Shown here: one piece after another, positions 41,665 to 54,424 of the stretch
Position numbering within the stretch: position 1 is the first letter of the stretch
Layout of the letters: each line of letters starts with the position of its first letter
NCBI GenBank assembly: GCA_001939145.1
Contig: LSRX01000548.1
Location: 371,878-435,877 of the forward strand
Length of the DNA stretch: 64,000 nt
DNA from: Symbiodinium microadriaticum
Taxonomy: Eukaryota; Sar; Dinophyceae; Suessiales; Symbiodiniaceae
Direction: 5' to 3'
Made by a program: the position numbers and the translations under genes
The notes under the pieces: generated by a model
Seen by the model: only the letters and a program-made list of their open reading frames with translations
What the model was told of the DNA's origin: nothing
Database searches by the model: none

Positions 41665-44600
41665 TGTGAGATTGCTGTAGCACAGCCGGAGGTGATTCCA
41701 GCGACGGGATTGGTTCTGATGCGACGAAGGCTAGAGCCAATCGCTCTTCGCCCGTGCTGTTCCGTTTTGTATGTGTTCCAAGTTGTTCGTTCCTCTGGTC
41801 CTGACACTATCCCGACCATGACTGAATTACTGTTTTGGATTTCATCTGACTCTGCGACACTTCAAATCCAGCGTACTCACACAGTGGAAGGGGGCCGGTA
41901 GCCAGCCGGCCTGGGCGCTTTCACATTGTAAGATCCGCAACTCACCGAACACGCGTTTTGAGCTTGCTCACTATCCCTGTACTTGGCAGGCCTTGCGGCA
42001 CCTGAAGTAGCTGTAGCAGCGGTAGCAGTAAGACGAGTATCAGCATAAGTAAGATGGCAAACCTCGTCTGTGTTCAAGCTATCTATGCTGCCTCACTCCG
42101 TTTCGCTTCTTGTCGCTTGGTCTTAACCCGAACCGGTTTGTTTCCGCCTATCTGATCTGAACATCACGTGCCGGCTGCTCCGTGTCGAAGATTTAGGTCA
42201 CACCGAGACGACCGACGTTACGCAACTACGACCTTTGATGCGATGGAGATGGCACGCATGCTTGGGCCTAGATTTCAGATGATGTCAGCAATCCTGGGAC
42301 AACCAGCCTGAATGCTTCCACAGTGGGAACAGCTGAGCTTTTCCGGGAAATGGGGGAGTGCAGGAAATGTACAGGCACTTCGACGGAGTGCCACTTGCCG
42401 TATGCCGCACAACCACAACAACTTTCAGTGTAGGATGGAGCGAAGAACCCTGACTTGCCCACTTGGAGCAGAATCAGAGTGTCGGCCGGCAGAATCTGGC
42501 CAGCAGAGCCCCCCACCTTTCGGCATGGTTTATGCCGGATGACGATGATACGGGAGTTCATGCTTGGCATTGCGGTTTCAAGACTTCAACATTGGACACT
42601 TTGCTTTGGGCTTTCCTCAGGTGGCGCAGGCAGAATGACCTGCGAGGCACGGTGCTAAAGGAACGGAATATCCAACAAGCCAAGCGTGCAAGCAAGTCTG
42701 TTGAGGCTACCTACAGCTCAGAGCCGTTGCTGATGTAACCATCAAGGAGCATAGCCACGTCTGCATGCTCAAGATCGTCAAATTGTTTACGGTTGAGAAA
42801 GCCTGGGCTTTAACGGCACTCGGCAGAAGCACAGGCTATAGTCCGCAAGCTCTAATGTTGGTCCGAAAGTTGGGCTTCGGAGGTTTTAATGCTTTTGCGT
42901 CAGCCACATAGACACATGCACATAAGCTGGGCCCTGCTGGAGCCTCCAGTAGCAACTGCCAGACAGGGTGAACTTGCACAGGACCAGTCGCAGCCTGACG
43001 ACAAGGTGCGGCAAACTTTACAGGCTGATTTTGCCATCCATGCTTTCCCACGATTTTCGTGTACCTGCTGTGCAGCCCGAAGACTTCTGCAAGAAGGGGA
43101 AGCGTGTCGAAGTTCTTGCTCCATCCAAGCGCTGGCGCAAGGGGCTCACATCAAAGAAAAAATGTTTACAGATGCCCACCTCTTGAGCATGACCGAGGTG
43201 AAGCGCAGGCACTCCGTGTCTTCGAACTGCACTTGCCAATGCAATGACGTATGACGATCTAGGGAATTGCACAAAGAGGCATCAGCACTGTTCCAAGTCT
43301 GGGCCTGCGTTGATTCGCATTTGCAGGTCATCAAAGTTGGAGGAGGCATCGCGCGGGTACATTACATGGGCACAATCCTCAGTTTATGATAGCAAGGGCC
43401 TGCAAGGGAAACAAAAACGCTCGGCTCCGAGTGGCCATTTCATGTGCGCGCGTCTCGCGTGGACGTGTTCACGAAAAGTCGCAAAACCCCAGTGATTCTT
43501 GTCCTGCAAGAGGACACACCAAGCCAGCCCAACATCGGACTAGCAACTGGGAAAGCAACAGTAGCTGTCAGCAAACAGAACCGTATAGTTAGAATCCCAC
43601 AATAGCTTGAAGCAAGACAGTAAACCGCAGTTGGAGTTCTCCAAGAAAAGCAGCTTAGCACAACTTAGGACCCCGCTCATACATTTGCCAGTTACTTTCC
43701 GCAAGGCTCAGCCACACAAGAAACAACAGACAGTAAAACCGAACAGAAAATGCCAATGTTGGCAATTACCCTATTCGGCAAGGCCCTCTCCGTTTTGGGT
43801 GTTGGGCTGAGCGACTGGTCTGGCGGGCACACAGGTTGGGACGAGGTCCCCAGTCGAGCTTGTGCTTTTTGTTCATTGCTGTAGGTTTGTCCTGGTGAAG
43901 TGAGTGAAGTGACGAGGGGCTTTGCTGGGACATGGCTGACCGTGAGTGCCGAAACACAAAGAAAGCCGAGCTGTATCGTGGGGGTGCGGCGGGGACGGGG
44001 GCAGAAATTCACAGAATGCGTATCTACATTAGTTACAACAGGCATGCACTGAGTTCAACTGTCCGCCAAGGATACGACTCAATGTTCGATGAAGATGTCC
44101 CAATGGAAGAAGGAAGGCTGCTGCACTAGAAACTTACTTTTAGCATTTTAGCGCCTTGTTCTCATCTTGCACCTTGCGCTCAGCTTGACTCAGCCTGGCT
44201 CGAGCAGAGTCCCAGTGTTTGAGCCTTCGGGCCGCATGCGGCGCCCGATCCGACATCCAGCCTCATAGCTGCGTAGCCTTCGCGAATGCAGCTAGCCGGG
44301 GCCGCAACTTTCGATTCCATTCACGGATCAGACGCTTGCACGGACCTTACTTGATGCCTTCACGGTCGTGCTTGACATCACGTGCGTTTTCAGAAGATCA
44401 TTCGAGATTTTCAGGTATCGCACCGTTTGCTGGCTTGGACGTGCTCCGATGGAGAAGAGTTTCCAGGACTGGTAAGCCAAGCACGACTAATTAAAGTTGA
44501 CTAAAGACCGGTTTCGAAACTGGTTGGAGACTCTCACTTGGCACGTTGTGTCGGACATTTGTAAGCAACAGCACAACTACTAGGTCCTGGCTATTTGAGG

Positions 44601-46040
44601 TAGGCAAAAAGCATTAGCAAGGAACAGCGGTTTGCGTTCGCAGCCCTTGTAAAGTAGTACACGACTCTTCAGCCCAGCTTCAACTGCATTGGCTTCGTTC
44701 ATTGCGGTGTGACCTGCCAATACTATTCCAAGAGTCTGCCCTGGCAGTTTGCCACTGCCGCCAAGCTCGAGGCTTTCACATGTAGACTCGTGGCTAGTGT
44801 TCTTTTCAGCCAGCGGGCAAGCAAGCGTTTGCGAGCAAAAACAAGCGAAGGGCGAACCACTTCTTGGAAGCTGCTGTCGCATCATTCGAAATCTAGAAAT
44901 CACACGGTGCTGGCAAACTGGCAAGGCCAAACCCCTTCCTCGGTGTTTGTTAATGCTCTTCATCGAGCAATGGTGTTCTTCCGGCAGTAGACTGACCGCA
45001 TCTCGGTGCAGCGCTTCTCGCAGGTTCGCGAGGACCGCTCAAGCAGGGCTTCCCCACAGAACTCCCACACTGCACAGTGAGGACTTGAGATTTGACTTGT
45101 TAATCTTGCCCCAAGATCCCCAAGTGCAATTGGTTCTATCACTTCTGCATTGTCTCTAGCGGTGTGAATTTGATTTCGCTGCACCCGACGAATGATTCTG
45201 TGACATGTGCCGTTTCTTTATCTGTTAGATCCACATGACTAAAGGCTTAGTTTTACAATTTTCTGTGCTCGCCGGTTGATGCTATAATGTAGCCGGGCAA
45301 CAGGCGCACACCCGGCATGCGCAACAAAAAGCAGAGGCTGCCGATCAGTCTGGATCCTTCCCTCACTGCGGTTTCGGCCGGACATCTCTGTGTCCGGCGC
45401 ATTCCTCGGCAATCCTTCACAAAGGGAATGTCTTGTTTCTCTCGGCATGCAAACATGGGTAGTGGCCGAACGCAAGCGACCTTTGGGTGACATGTGTTTC
45501 GCTTCCGACCAGAGTGCGTGGTATTGTTGATCGAGGAAATCTTGCAGCACTTTGAGCAGACCAACAATGCGAATACCCCGAACCCCCTGTTTAACATTGA
45601 TGTCCAGTCCTGGGATTGGCCGTGGGTTCCACCGACAAACATCTTGCCCCAGCCGGATGGCACAGTATCATCAATATCAAACAGGGGGTCCCGGGTTTTG
45701 GTGATCGGTGATATCATGAGTCAACAGCTGGGCGGTGCAAGTTTTCCCCCATCCACCGTAGGGCGACGTGGTATGGCACCGTCCAGTTTATGCACCTAGA
45801 GTTGCTTGTTTTGCAAGACATGCAATCAAAGGCAAAAAACGGTTTGGATTCCACGGATGAGGCAACTGCAAGTACTAGGCGTGCCTCATTGTGTTTCGTG
45901 GTCCGTGATCATTCAGAACCTGGCGAGCACGGTGGGGCCGCCTCGATGTTTGGGGTCCAATTTTTGCATCAGGAACTTGGTTGCATGAATTTGCTGCGGG
46001 CAAGAATCGCAAATCCCGGCATGTGCGTGACGGACCACGC
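41664..46040. other. Gene-poor stretch with a few possible terminal exons
   Basis: Two short segments look like terminal exons. 42621-42738, after GCTTTCCTCAG, encodes RRQNDLRGTVLKERNIQQAK and ends at TAA. 44042-44129, after GTTACAACAG, encodes YDSMFDEDVPMEEGRLLH and ends at TAG. Neither product is recognised. Confidence 0.3.
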
Positions 46041-46046
46041 TAAGGA

Positions 46047-47471
46047 GTGCAACTGCGGCAGCTGCAGCGTGATAGCTCGAGACAGAAGCGGCTTGGACCA
46101 CGTACTTTGGCACAGCTGCTAGACCGTCTTCCGACCTCAGCCAGGAAGCTTTGCTTGGATCTGTCAGGGTCCGGCTTGACTGACCGTGGAGCCGTGGCAA
46201 TCGCCACTGCCCTGCCCTCTACTTTACTTGAGCTTCGGTTATTTTTTGGACAGTGCAAACTTCAAAAGGATGGCTGTGCCGCACTCGCTGATGCACTTCC
46301 GCAAACGCTGGCCAGTTTGACCCTGGACCTTCGCGAGTGCCCATTGCATCAGGGTGGGGCTGTGACACTTTCAGCTGGCATTGCCCGCCTGCCCTGCCTT
46401 GGCGATCTAGTTTTGGACTTCGGTGGCTGTGGTACTCGAGATGAAGGAGCTGAACGCATAGCGCGCCATCTACCGCCCTCTTTACGCAGTCTGGTCTTGG
46501 ACTTCGGAGGATGCCACTTAACAGCTCGGGCTGCGACTGCGCTGCTGACAAAGTGTGCAACGCTGCCAAGCTTGCATTACTTGAAGATAGGCGCTTTTGG
46601 TTGTCCCATTGTGGATTTTAGGATTCCCACAGCATTTTGCCCGACTTTGGAACGCTTGGTGCTCAACTTCTCCGGGAGTGGTGTTGGTGAAAACATGCTA
46701 CATTCCTTGGGCTGCTGTTTACCCATTGGCCTGGAGCAGCTTGACTTGACGTTGATTGGTACGGGTGTGACCAACGCCGGTGTGGCCTCCATTGCTGGAA
46801 GACTGCCTCGACTTCAATCTTTGGGCTTGGACGTGTCCGGCTGCCAGGTGTGCAGTGACGGTGTATTGGCCCTGATGGACAAGCTGCCGGAGTCTCTGTC
46901 GCACCTGTCTCTCGGCATCGCAGGTTGCGAGGTGGAAGATGTTGGGGCATGCGGCTTGACCAACTGGACTTCGCACTTGTCTACTCTGAAGCTGGATTTG
47001 AGCGAGACAAGAATTCACGACACTGACCTGGCACAACTTCTGAGAAAGGCACACCAACTGACTCGCTTGAGTTTGAACTGCCACAGCAGCAATGTCACAT
47101 GCACCAACACGGACCTTGTCGCTGCACTGACCAACCGGCAATGCATGCAAGATTGTCAATTATGCTTAGACCTTACGGGATGCTCTTTGTCCGAAGAAGG
47201 CCTGCGTAGAGTTCTTGCCGGGCTCGCGAGCTCGTCTGGTGCACCCGGGCAGCAGCACGACATCGTCCACGATCAAGCAGGGGCTCTTTCACATCGTCCT
47301 TGCAGGAATCTTGCAGCCGCTTGGGCGAGAGCCAGGGGGATTTCGGAGTTGCCTGATGTTGATCTACATGTTGCTTTCAGCAAGGACGGCGAGAGCATCA
47401 CACCAGACAGCCTCAAGAAGCTCTTCGACTTGTACGGAGAAGGGGCTATAGTGAATCTTGAGTCCGACTGA
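46047..47471 (+). CDS. Leucine-rich-repeat (RNI-like) protein
   Basis: A 474-codon open frame, from a GTG just after an in-frame TAA at 46041, to TGA 47469-47471. About thirteen repeats of 25-30 residues cover residues 30-385. Their pattern LxLDLSGCxLxDxGxxALAxxLPxSL is that of ribonuclease-inhibitor-type LRRs, for example LCLDLSGSGLTDRGAVAIA and LVLDFGGCGTRDEGAERIA. Such arcs mediate protein-protein contacts. The C-terminal 80 residues lack repeats and end SLKKLFDLYGEGAIVNLESD. No NB-ARC, kinase or transmembrane segment is present. The only internal Met lie far downstream, so the true start is probably in an upstream exon, with an acceptor among the GGCAG/TGCAG sites at 46055-46070. Otherwise it is a large single exon. 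Confidence 0.8.
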   Translation: MQLRQLQRDSSRQKRLGPRTLAQLLDRLPTSARKLCLDLSGSGLTDRGAVAIATALPSTLLELRLFFGQCKLQKDGCAALADALPQTLASLTLDLRECPLHQGGAVTLSAGIARLPCLGDLVLDFGGCGTRDEGAERIARHLPPSLRSLVLDFGGCHLTARAATALLTKCATLPSLHYLKIGAFGCPIVDFRIPTAFCPTLERLVLNFSGSGVGENMLHSLGCCLPIGLEQLDLTLIGTGVTNAGVASIAGRLPRLQSLGLDVSGCQVCSDGVLALMDKLPESLSHLSLGIAGCEVEDVGACGLTNWTSHLSTLKLDLSETRIHDTDLAQLLRKAHQLTRLSLNCHSSNVTCTNTDLVAALTNRQCMQDCQLCLDLTGCSLSEEGLRRVLAGLASSSGAPGQQHDIVHDQAGALSHRPCRNLAAAWARARGISELPDVDLHVAFSKDGESITPDSLKKLFDLYGEGAIVNLESD

Positions 47472-47689
47472 TGGCACCAGAGTCCTGCACCTGCTACAAC
47501 GGCAAGCACAGCGCTCTAGACGCCGGCGCCCTGGTGGCTTCGTGATCCACACGTCTGTTGATCAAGCAAGCTACGCAGATTCACCAGCTGAGGTCAGACG
47601 ACGCAGCGCCGCCTCCATGACCTCTGAGCGGCAGCAAGCTGCATGATAGCCTGCTCGATCCGCTACTACAGAGAAGTCGGCCAAAAATT

Positions 47690-47923
47690 GTGTGCTTTGC
47701 ATTGCAACAACTACGAAAAGAGCTCCATGACAATCTCGCACAGTCAGGGCAAGCTTTCTTAAGACATTACACAATGAAGCTTGTCAGGCTCCGACCGTTC
47801 GGTCAGCTGCGATCTCAAAAGCTCAAGGACCGACAGGAAGGCTTCGTGCTCCAGTTGGATGCCGGCCACTGTCCGGGCTGTGGAGTGAAACTTCAGTGCA
47901 CCGACCCCACGGACCGGAACTGA
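47690..47923 (+). CDS. Exon with NOA1/YqeH-type zinc-finger start
   Basis: The frame encodes a charged helical N-terminal part (LQQLRKELHDNLAQSGQAF, then RLRPFGQLRSQKLKDRQ), then FVLQLDAGHCPGCGVKLQC and TDP. The CPGCG.xLQ...DP string is the start of the treble-clef zinc finger in NOA1/YqeH-family circularly permuted GTPases, which act in organelle or bacterial ribosome assembly. After TDP the family consensus (PGY) is lost and the frame stops at 47921-47923. An exon boundary near 47905 is therefore likely, with the GTPase domain in exons I cannot find. The start is not an ATG. It follows the LRR gene on the same strand after about 200 bp. The family call rests on a dozen residues. Confidence 0.4.
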   Translation: MCFALQQLRKELHDNLAQSGQAFLRHYTMKLVRLRPFGQLRSQKLKDRQEGFVLQLDAGHCPGCGVKLQCTDPTDRN

Positions 47924-48670
47924 GATATGTTGTTTTCAGTTGTGCATGTGGCAGCAGCTGGTGGTTGTCTCCATGCTTTGTGGAAGCTTGTAGAAAGGAC
48001 GGTTTTCCCTCCGTGCTTAAGTCCGAGTAAGATGCAGTTGCCACGCTGCTAGAGCCGAAGCAGGCACGCCCCACATCAGCAGGAACGAGTCGATGCCACT
48101 CACCAGGATGAGCAGTAGGAAAACTGCATACCAGGCAGTCCGGGCGAGGCCGCGCTGTTCTTTCCCACCTGCGCCAAGTTCCAACGCAGACCGAAATCCT
48201 TAAGCGAAGTCATTTGCAAACGTTGCCCTGTGTGCCATGCCAGACTTTGCTGGATGACGCCGCACTGAGTCGCGGCTTTTACAAATTGCTTCGAGAGCCA
48301 AACATTTAATTAGTGCAGTGCCCTGGTAGCGTTGTAGCCTGACCGCATACTGCATTTTACTCGGCAGGGTGTGCTTGCAGTGCTGCCTTTCTACCCCAAC
48401 TCCCGAACAGCAAGCCCCAATAAAGCCCACCGGCACGAGCAGACACGGGCAAAGAGATCGGTCACTCCGGCACCCTGCTCACAGCATATTGGCAGTGCCT
48501 TGAAAGAGAGTCTTCCAAATATGCGTTGCAGCCGGTCTCAGGCCTTGGGATACATACCACCGGAGAAGATGGTGCAAGAGGCCGCCCTGCAAAGAGAGTG
48601 CCCGATATCGTGCCACGGGCTAGCAAACTCCCCCGGCCCACGAAAGCACAAAGGAAAAGCGATTCAATGA

Positions 48671-48889
48671 CGCAAGGAGGACGAGGATGAGACTGCAAAG
48701 CCTCTCAATGCAGAGGACGAAGTGGCGCTGCTGATGAAGGAAACCCGAGTGTTCTGGTCATCTCTAAGCGATACTTTCTCGCGCATGCATGCCATATGGC
48801 CGTGCCAGGATGATGGTGCAACGGAGCGAAGTTCCTTCGAGACTTGCCTTTATGTGTCCACAATTACTTGTGGTTTTTTTGGCATTTAG
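48671..48889 (+). CDS. Unrecognised exon-like segment
   Basis: Opens immediately after TGA 48668-48670 and encodes RKEDEDETAKPLNAEDEVAL, LMKETRVFWSSLSDTFSRMH and AIWPCQDDGATERSS to TAG 48887-48889. The acidic start and regular helix are protein-like. Splice sites are not certain, and the last 15 residues are probably intron. Confidence 0.3.
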   Translation, partial: RKEDEDETAKPLNAEDEVALLMKETRVFWSSLSDTFSRMHAIWPCQDDGATERSSFETCLYVSTITCGFFGI

Positions 48890-49709
48890 GATGCACCGCT
48901 GTTCAAGTGGCAAATGTCACAATGACCATTCTGCATGCTGGGGTTTGGGAGAGCTCCTCGAGATGAGTACTTGGAAGGGTCGTTTGTCACACGGTCATAT
49001 GGGAACTACCATCATACCGTTAGGCGTTGTGAATTCTGCGCATCATGCAAGACACAGGCAAGCGCTTACAACGTGGGATGCACAGGCCAGGCTTCCACAT
49101 AAGACAGGTGCGTGAAATGGCAACACAAAGTGCCATGTTTGCAGTCGTTTTTCAGTTTAGGGCTTTTTTGCGGCTTGTCAGTAGGATCCATGGCTCCCTT
49201 ATTCTCCGATTCCGCCTTAGCCCTGCTCTTGCAAGTCTGCAAAACTGTGCATGTTGTCTTAGATGCTCTTAGTAGATTTAGATGGCAAAGCAGGATGCAC
49301 GGCGTCGGCGAGCCCAATGCGGATGCGAAAGAAGCAGCGGGTATCAGTATCGGCATCATCTGAGTCGCCACTGGCCTGCCGGACCAAGCTAAAAGAAGAA
49401 GGGCCCAAGGGATAGCGGCATAAACCACAAGGGGCCACAGCAAGCCAATTCCACCTCAGTCCGAATTGCCCGACAAGACACCCCGGCCTGCCCACGATCA
49501 GGATCAGTAGAGCATGGGAGAGTTCGCATTTTGACAGGATCCGTTCCGCTTCGTCGATTCATCAAAACTAGTCGGTACTCAGTACTCAATCCCCCCCTGG
49601 GCCCCTGCCCGCCACCCATTTGTGGAAGTCAAGGTGCACTGAGTGCACGCAGCTCTTTCCAATTCATGTGCTGTTGCCGTCGGCTTCATCTTTTGGTGCC
49701 GGCTTGCAG

Positions 49710-49855
49710 GTACTAGTATGGACCTGATGCTGCAGCATTCTGTTTTGGTTGCTAAGGAGCTACCCACGACGTCGGCGCAGAGGCATTTCAAGGTGGTTGC
49801 AAACGTTTTCCTGGATATTCGCCAGGACCCGGTGTTACATGTAAACGGTCTATGA
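49710..49855 (+). CDS. Unrecognised exon-like segment
   Basis: After GCCGGCTTGCAG the frame encodes SMDLMLQHSVLVAKELPTTS and AQRHFKVVANVFLDIRQDP, to a possible donor CAT|GTAAAC at about 49840 or the stop at 49853-49855. Hydrophobic and charged residues alternate as in folded proteins. No family recognised. Confidence 0.35.
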
Positions 49856-50931
49856 ACTTTGATAGCAAGCTGTGGCTGCAACGCCAATGCCAGGAACCTG
49901 ATGTGAACGCACCACGCACTGGAGAAAGCTTGGCGTCGGTTCCACAGTGGTGCTCACATGGGATGCACCTGGTACTGGTAGGTTTTGCAATAATACGGCC
50001 GGCAGAAACTCCCATGAATTTGGTTCCACGACCGTGACGGGTGCTAGCAAGCTGCCTTCGCTGTAACTTCCGGCTGCTTTGAAGCCTGTCCGCAGCATCT
50101 GCGATGACAGTCTCGCATATGCGAGCCGAAGATAGCCGAAGTGCAGACGACAGCCCAGAGTCTGCGAGAGGGGTCTACTCGGCTGATGCATGCCTGTCCA
50201 GGTTTGGCGAGCAGTTCCAAGTTTCAGAAATCTTGAGAAGTGCCGCACCCTTATCATGTCTCAAAGCGCTTCGATGTTTTGTTCGAGTCGATGCAGCGCT
50301 TTTTGCGACGATTCCTAGGCTGACTCCCGCACTTACTTTCGCTTAGAAGACGGAAGAGGCGCGGATGACGTCGATGATCGCCATACGGCTCTACAGCTTC
50401 TGGTTCCAGGTTGGGTGTTTGATCGAGGCGTCGTGCGAGGCGCTGTGACCTCAGTGAAGCGCCGTGCACTTCAAGCTTCCTGGCAGTAGCATCGCAGATT
50501 CCTTGGCAGCATTGGGAGCATGCAGTAGACTGAGGCCATGACACAGTTAGTCGCTCCCCTTACAGATGGGTGCGCCCTGCAATCATTGCAAGTTCCATTC
50601 CAGGCTACATGTAAGCATCCTCCAATGGCATAATATTGCCATATGCAGGCTTTCGGCGAAGAAGCTCGCAAGGGAGTCGCGCGCGCACACTCAGCAAAGC
50701 CTGACTGAGAGTGCATTCTCCTTCCCTGCCTTTCAGGACAGAACGTATGCATGCGGTGCTGGGGCCGGGGACCAGTTCGTCGCCTCGCGTCCGAAGCATC
50801 CGTCGTCTCCCGTCAGGCCTCTGGCAGTACAATGACTGCGACGATGTCCTGAGACCGGCTTATGGAGGTGCAGGCAGCCAATCTGCAGTCTCATCTTGAA
50901 TCTAGGGTCAACGGCTGGACGACTTTCCTAA

Positions 50932-51495
50932 GGCAGCCCATCACGCGCATCCGATGAGCTGACAGCAGAAGCTTTCGAGAACCAGCTGCAAGAGGGCAGA
51001 CGTGCCGTTTTTGTTGAGAAATGTACAGCTCTCCGCTCCCAAGGAGAAGCTGCTAAGCCGGACGTTGGCCCCAGCAGCGAGCCAAGATGCAAGGGGCCTG
51101 CCAGCAAGCCACCGTCCGAAGTTCCAGCTCACATTTCCAAACAGGGTCGCCTCTGCAGTGATCAAGTTATCCAGTCCGGTTTTTTTGAATCGCGAACCAA
51201 AGAAGCTCAGGGCAGCAGGGCATCGGGTCCAAGGGCTCCGACCTTGACCGGCGGCGGTTCAGGCTTATTGGCCATGCGACGACGGGACGAAGCAAGGAGG
51301 AGGAGATACTTTTCAGGAGAAAGCCGATGTTCAAGAAAGTTTCTAGGGCTTGGTGGCTGCAAAGTTTCATGTGCCGTCTTTCCTGTCTACAGCACTTCCT
51401 ATCTTTTCACTCCTGCACTTTCCCAGCATGAGCAAGTGCAGCGAACTGCAGACTCAGGGTCTCATCAAAATCCATGCTGCCAGTCTCCGTGTTGA
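50932..51495 (+). CDS. Unrecognised exon-like open region
   Basis: A 187-codon frame without an ATG start, open from after TAA 50929. It begins SRASDELTAEAFENQLQEG, RRAVFVEKCTALRSQGEAA, then a Pro/Ser/Lys-rich linker, a Gly patch and RRRDEARRRRYFSGE. An acceptor may be TGAGCTGACAG near 50962; the coding part probably ends near 51345. The basic cluster suggests nucleic-acid or nuclear targeting, but no domain is seen. Confidence 0.3.
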   Translation, partial: GSPSRASDELTAEAFENQLQEGRRAVFVEKCTALRSQGEAAKPDVGPSSEPRCKGPASKPPSEVPAHISKQGRLCSDQVIQSGFFESRTKEAQGSRASGPRAPTLTGGGSGLLAMRRRDEARRRRYFSGESRCSRKFLGLGGCKVSCAVFPVYSTSYLFTPALSQHEQVQRTADSGSHQNPCCQSPC

Positions 51496-54424
51496 TCTTT
51501 GCTGGGTGCCGCGGCACGTTGGCACTGACAAGGTTGACGAAGGCTTCCCAGCCACTTGCAGTCCGTGTATACCATTCTCAGGAGGCAGAGGTGCCGGCAC
51601 CCCGCTATTAATTGCGCAAGCGAACGCCCGCTGGCAAGCAAAGCTGCTCAACCCGACAATTCGGGCTTCTCCATGTCGATCAGCAGGGGAAGGGATGCCT
51701 ACGAAAGCTGACAGTGCCTGGTGTTGTAGTTCTGGAATATCCAGTTCGGCTGCCCAATCTCCAGGCGAATTCTTCCGAGAGGTGTTTTGCAGGCTTTCGT
51801 GTGGTTTGGTTCTGCGTTGTGTGAGGTGACTGAGGCCTGCATCTTCGCAGTGGTCGACGTTTTTGATTTCGGCCCATCTTTCACTTTGTGCCCTAACTGC
51901 AGTTTGGGCTTAACAGTGTTCGCTCGGTCTGCTTTGGTTTCATGTTGTTTCATTCTGAAGCACGCCGCACTGTAACTTTCTGACAGTCACTACTGAGGTT
52001 GGAATACATTGCACGCGAGCAACTTCGGCAGCAAAATTCGGTCTCATGGCCAAGATAGACTGTCATCGATTGCTGAGGCTTGCAGGCAAGCCAAAGGTGC
52101 GTGTGCGCATCATTGCCAACAAACTAGCGGGATCCCTACAACTCGCCGGGACTTGAGGCAAGACAGGTCACAGCTTCTATGCTATGCCATGGGGTTCGGA
52201 TTCAGCATCGAGTCGCTATGCGTTTGTGTAGCTTGCTCGTTGTGGCAGTGCGATAACTTTGCTGTTTGAGGATTTGCTTCCACCAGACACCAGCCGCCCT
52301 CGATTGCGCGGATGGGTTGCCGCCTCAAAGCAAAGCAGAGCAGGGAGTGCACTAGTGAGTGGTGGGGTGCTCACCCCCACCACAGCCCTGGCGCAACAAA
52401 AAGACAGAGCAATGAAACATTGAGTGGTCGGGCGGGCCGAAAGCCTACGGGTCGCCGGACGACCCCTAAGCCCGGCAGAAAACAAGAAAGAGGAAAAAAA
52501 AGTTTGAGAGGATGGAGAAGCACCAGTCGCGATCACACCCAGCCACGTGGATCCGGCGATCTACGACACGCGTTTGTCAACCCGGGGCAGGACTCCGACA
52601 AGGACGGCCAGAAGATATGAGGTCGATGCAAGAAAGGTGCCACATACGACGAAACATGTGCGTGAGGCCCGACTGTTAACACTTCTCGCGGCTTTGTCGC
52701 TCCTGGGGCGGGGAACCAGGCTCGGCTGCAACCCGAGATACTGTGTACAAAATGCAAATCGCGGCTACTCCGCACCACTGAACCCACGTGGATGGTGAAG
52801 AGCAGGTTTGCGTGGCATGTGACACGTGGCATAGAAAAGATGGACGCCTCCAGTGGTATATGAGTGGCGGAATCTTCAGTGTATGCACACGGAGTCGTCG
52901 CCGCGTGTGCTCTGCTAGCCAAAAGGGTTTTGCGGTGACCACGAATTCATGATTTGCGTTCTATAGCAAGCCGCTTCGATTTTGCTTGGTTTTCGCTTGC
53001 AGCCCCGCGGCGGGCTGCAGTTTTTCGGCGAGCGAGCTTAGGGGCTTGAGCTGTGGCATGTAACGAAGCTTCCCAAATCAGGTTGCTCGGGAGGCACAGC
53101 GTGCTGGCCACAGCAAAATCAAGATCATGGACGTGTATCCAATCTCTTGCTTTCGCCTCGGTGTTGTGGCGACCGAAGGGCCGCAAGTCAAGCACGGACC
53201 GAACTCCAAACTGAGGCCACACCGGAGAGGGTGTGAAGGCTGTGTCAGCTCCTTACTGGCGGCACCTCGTCATCGCGCGATTTTGTAGTGCATTCGAGGT
53301 CTCAACTTCTGGAGCAAAACAACACACCTGGCGAGCACTATGTTGTGGGAGCTGCCAATGTGGCCCGTGCACGTTTAAGTTTGTGCGGTAAAGTTCCGCC
53401 TTGCTGCGCAGAATCATGTTCCCAAGGCTGGAAAATCCTCGCTACTGAACCGCTTGGCTCTTCGTAAGCGCCGTGGAGTGGGCCGAGTAGCTGCCGAGGC
53501 TGTCTTTAAGTAACTCAGCTCTTACAAGACGTATTCCAGACCAAGCTGCCCGGCAGTGGTTTGCAAGTGACAGGATCAGAGAGGATTCGTTGTCAGCGTG
53601 CTACCCGGGACCACACTCCGCCCGATCTCCATGAAGTTCCAGCTGGGCAACACGCATGTGGCCAAGATTCTGGACAAACCCGGAGGTGTTGCTGGTCGTC
53701 ACACTGCACCACCCTGGCGGCATGCGTTTGAGGAAGCTCGTTGATATGCCTGGCCTGCTGGTTCCTGGAAGCATGGCCGAACGCTTAACTCTGGAGGACC
53801 TTGTCACTTGTTTGTCGTTTCGCAATGCAGTACAGCTGGGATTCAAAATTATTTTTGTTCTGAGCATGTTGGGCTTCGGGAGAACACACAATGCGAAGGA
53901 AGCAGGCAGAGGGGCATCAAGCCAGGGTTTGTTGGCAGACCACCTCTCTGCAAACGCAAGTAACTCAGCTTTGTATTCACCTAGTTCGGCTGGAGATGCA
54001 CACCTACCACATGTGCGGACACATTCACACTGTCACACACTGTCTTGCCCTTGCGCTTGTGGTTTCGAGTGCCTGCATCGGGATTGGCTGGCTTTGTGCC
54101 ACTAATGTGACTGACGATGTCTCACGGTCATGCTTATGCTTATGAAATCGAGCATCTACATGGGGAGTGGCCAGATGCCGTGTATGTTTGGGACACGGAT
54201 TTCGGGTGCATTCTCCACATAGCTCGCGGGGCTGTCGCAGCATGTTCATCGAATCGCCCACTTTTCCTTCTGTGGTGATGCCATGTCAAATCGCGCGCGT
54301 CACTCTGGTGACTGACTATACTTGTTTTGTGACTTCTTGGCGTGTGATGTGACTTTCGCCGGTTCACGCATCACAATGGGGTGAGGCGGCCGTGATGCAC
54401 TTCCGATTGCAATGAAAATTATCT
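51496..54424. other. No supported gene
   Basis: Short ORFs overlap on both strands. An open region at 53656-54105 has no recognisable motif, and the opposite strand is open over part of it. CCCTGGCGCAACAAAAAGAC at 52386 resembles the GA-microsatellite seed motif. Confidence 0.4.

Noticed and set aside
51427..51570. Possible RNase H-like motif (CWVPRHVGTDKVDEG) of a LINE
   Set aside because: The spacing between the His and the Asp is three residues short of the usual motif, other frames are equally open, and no reverse transcriptase is nearby.
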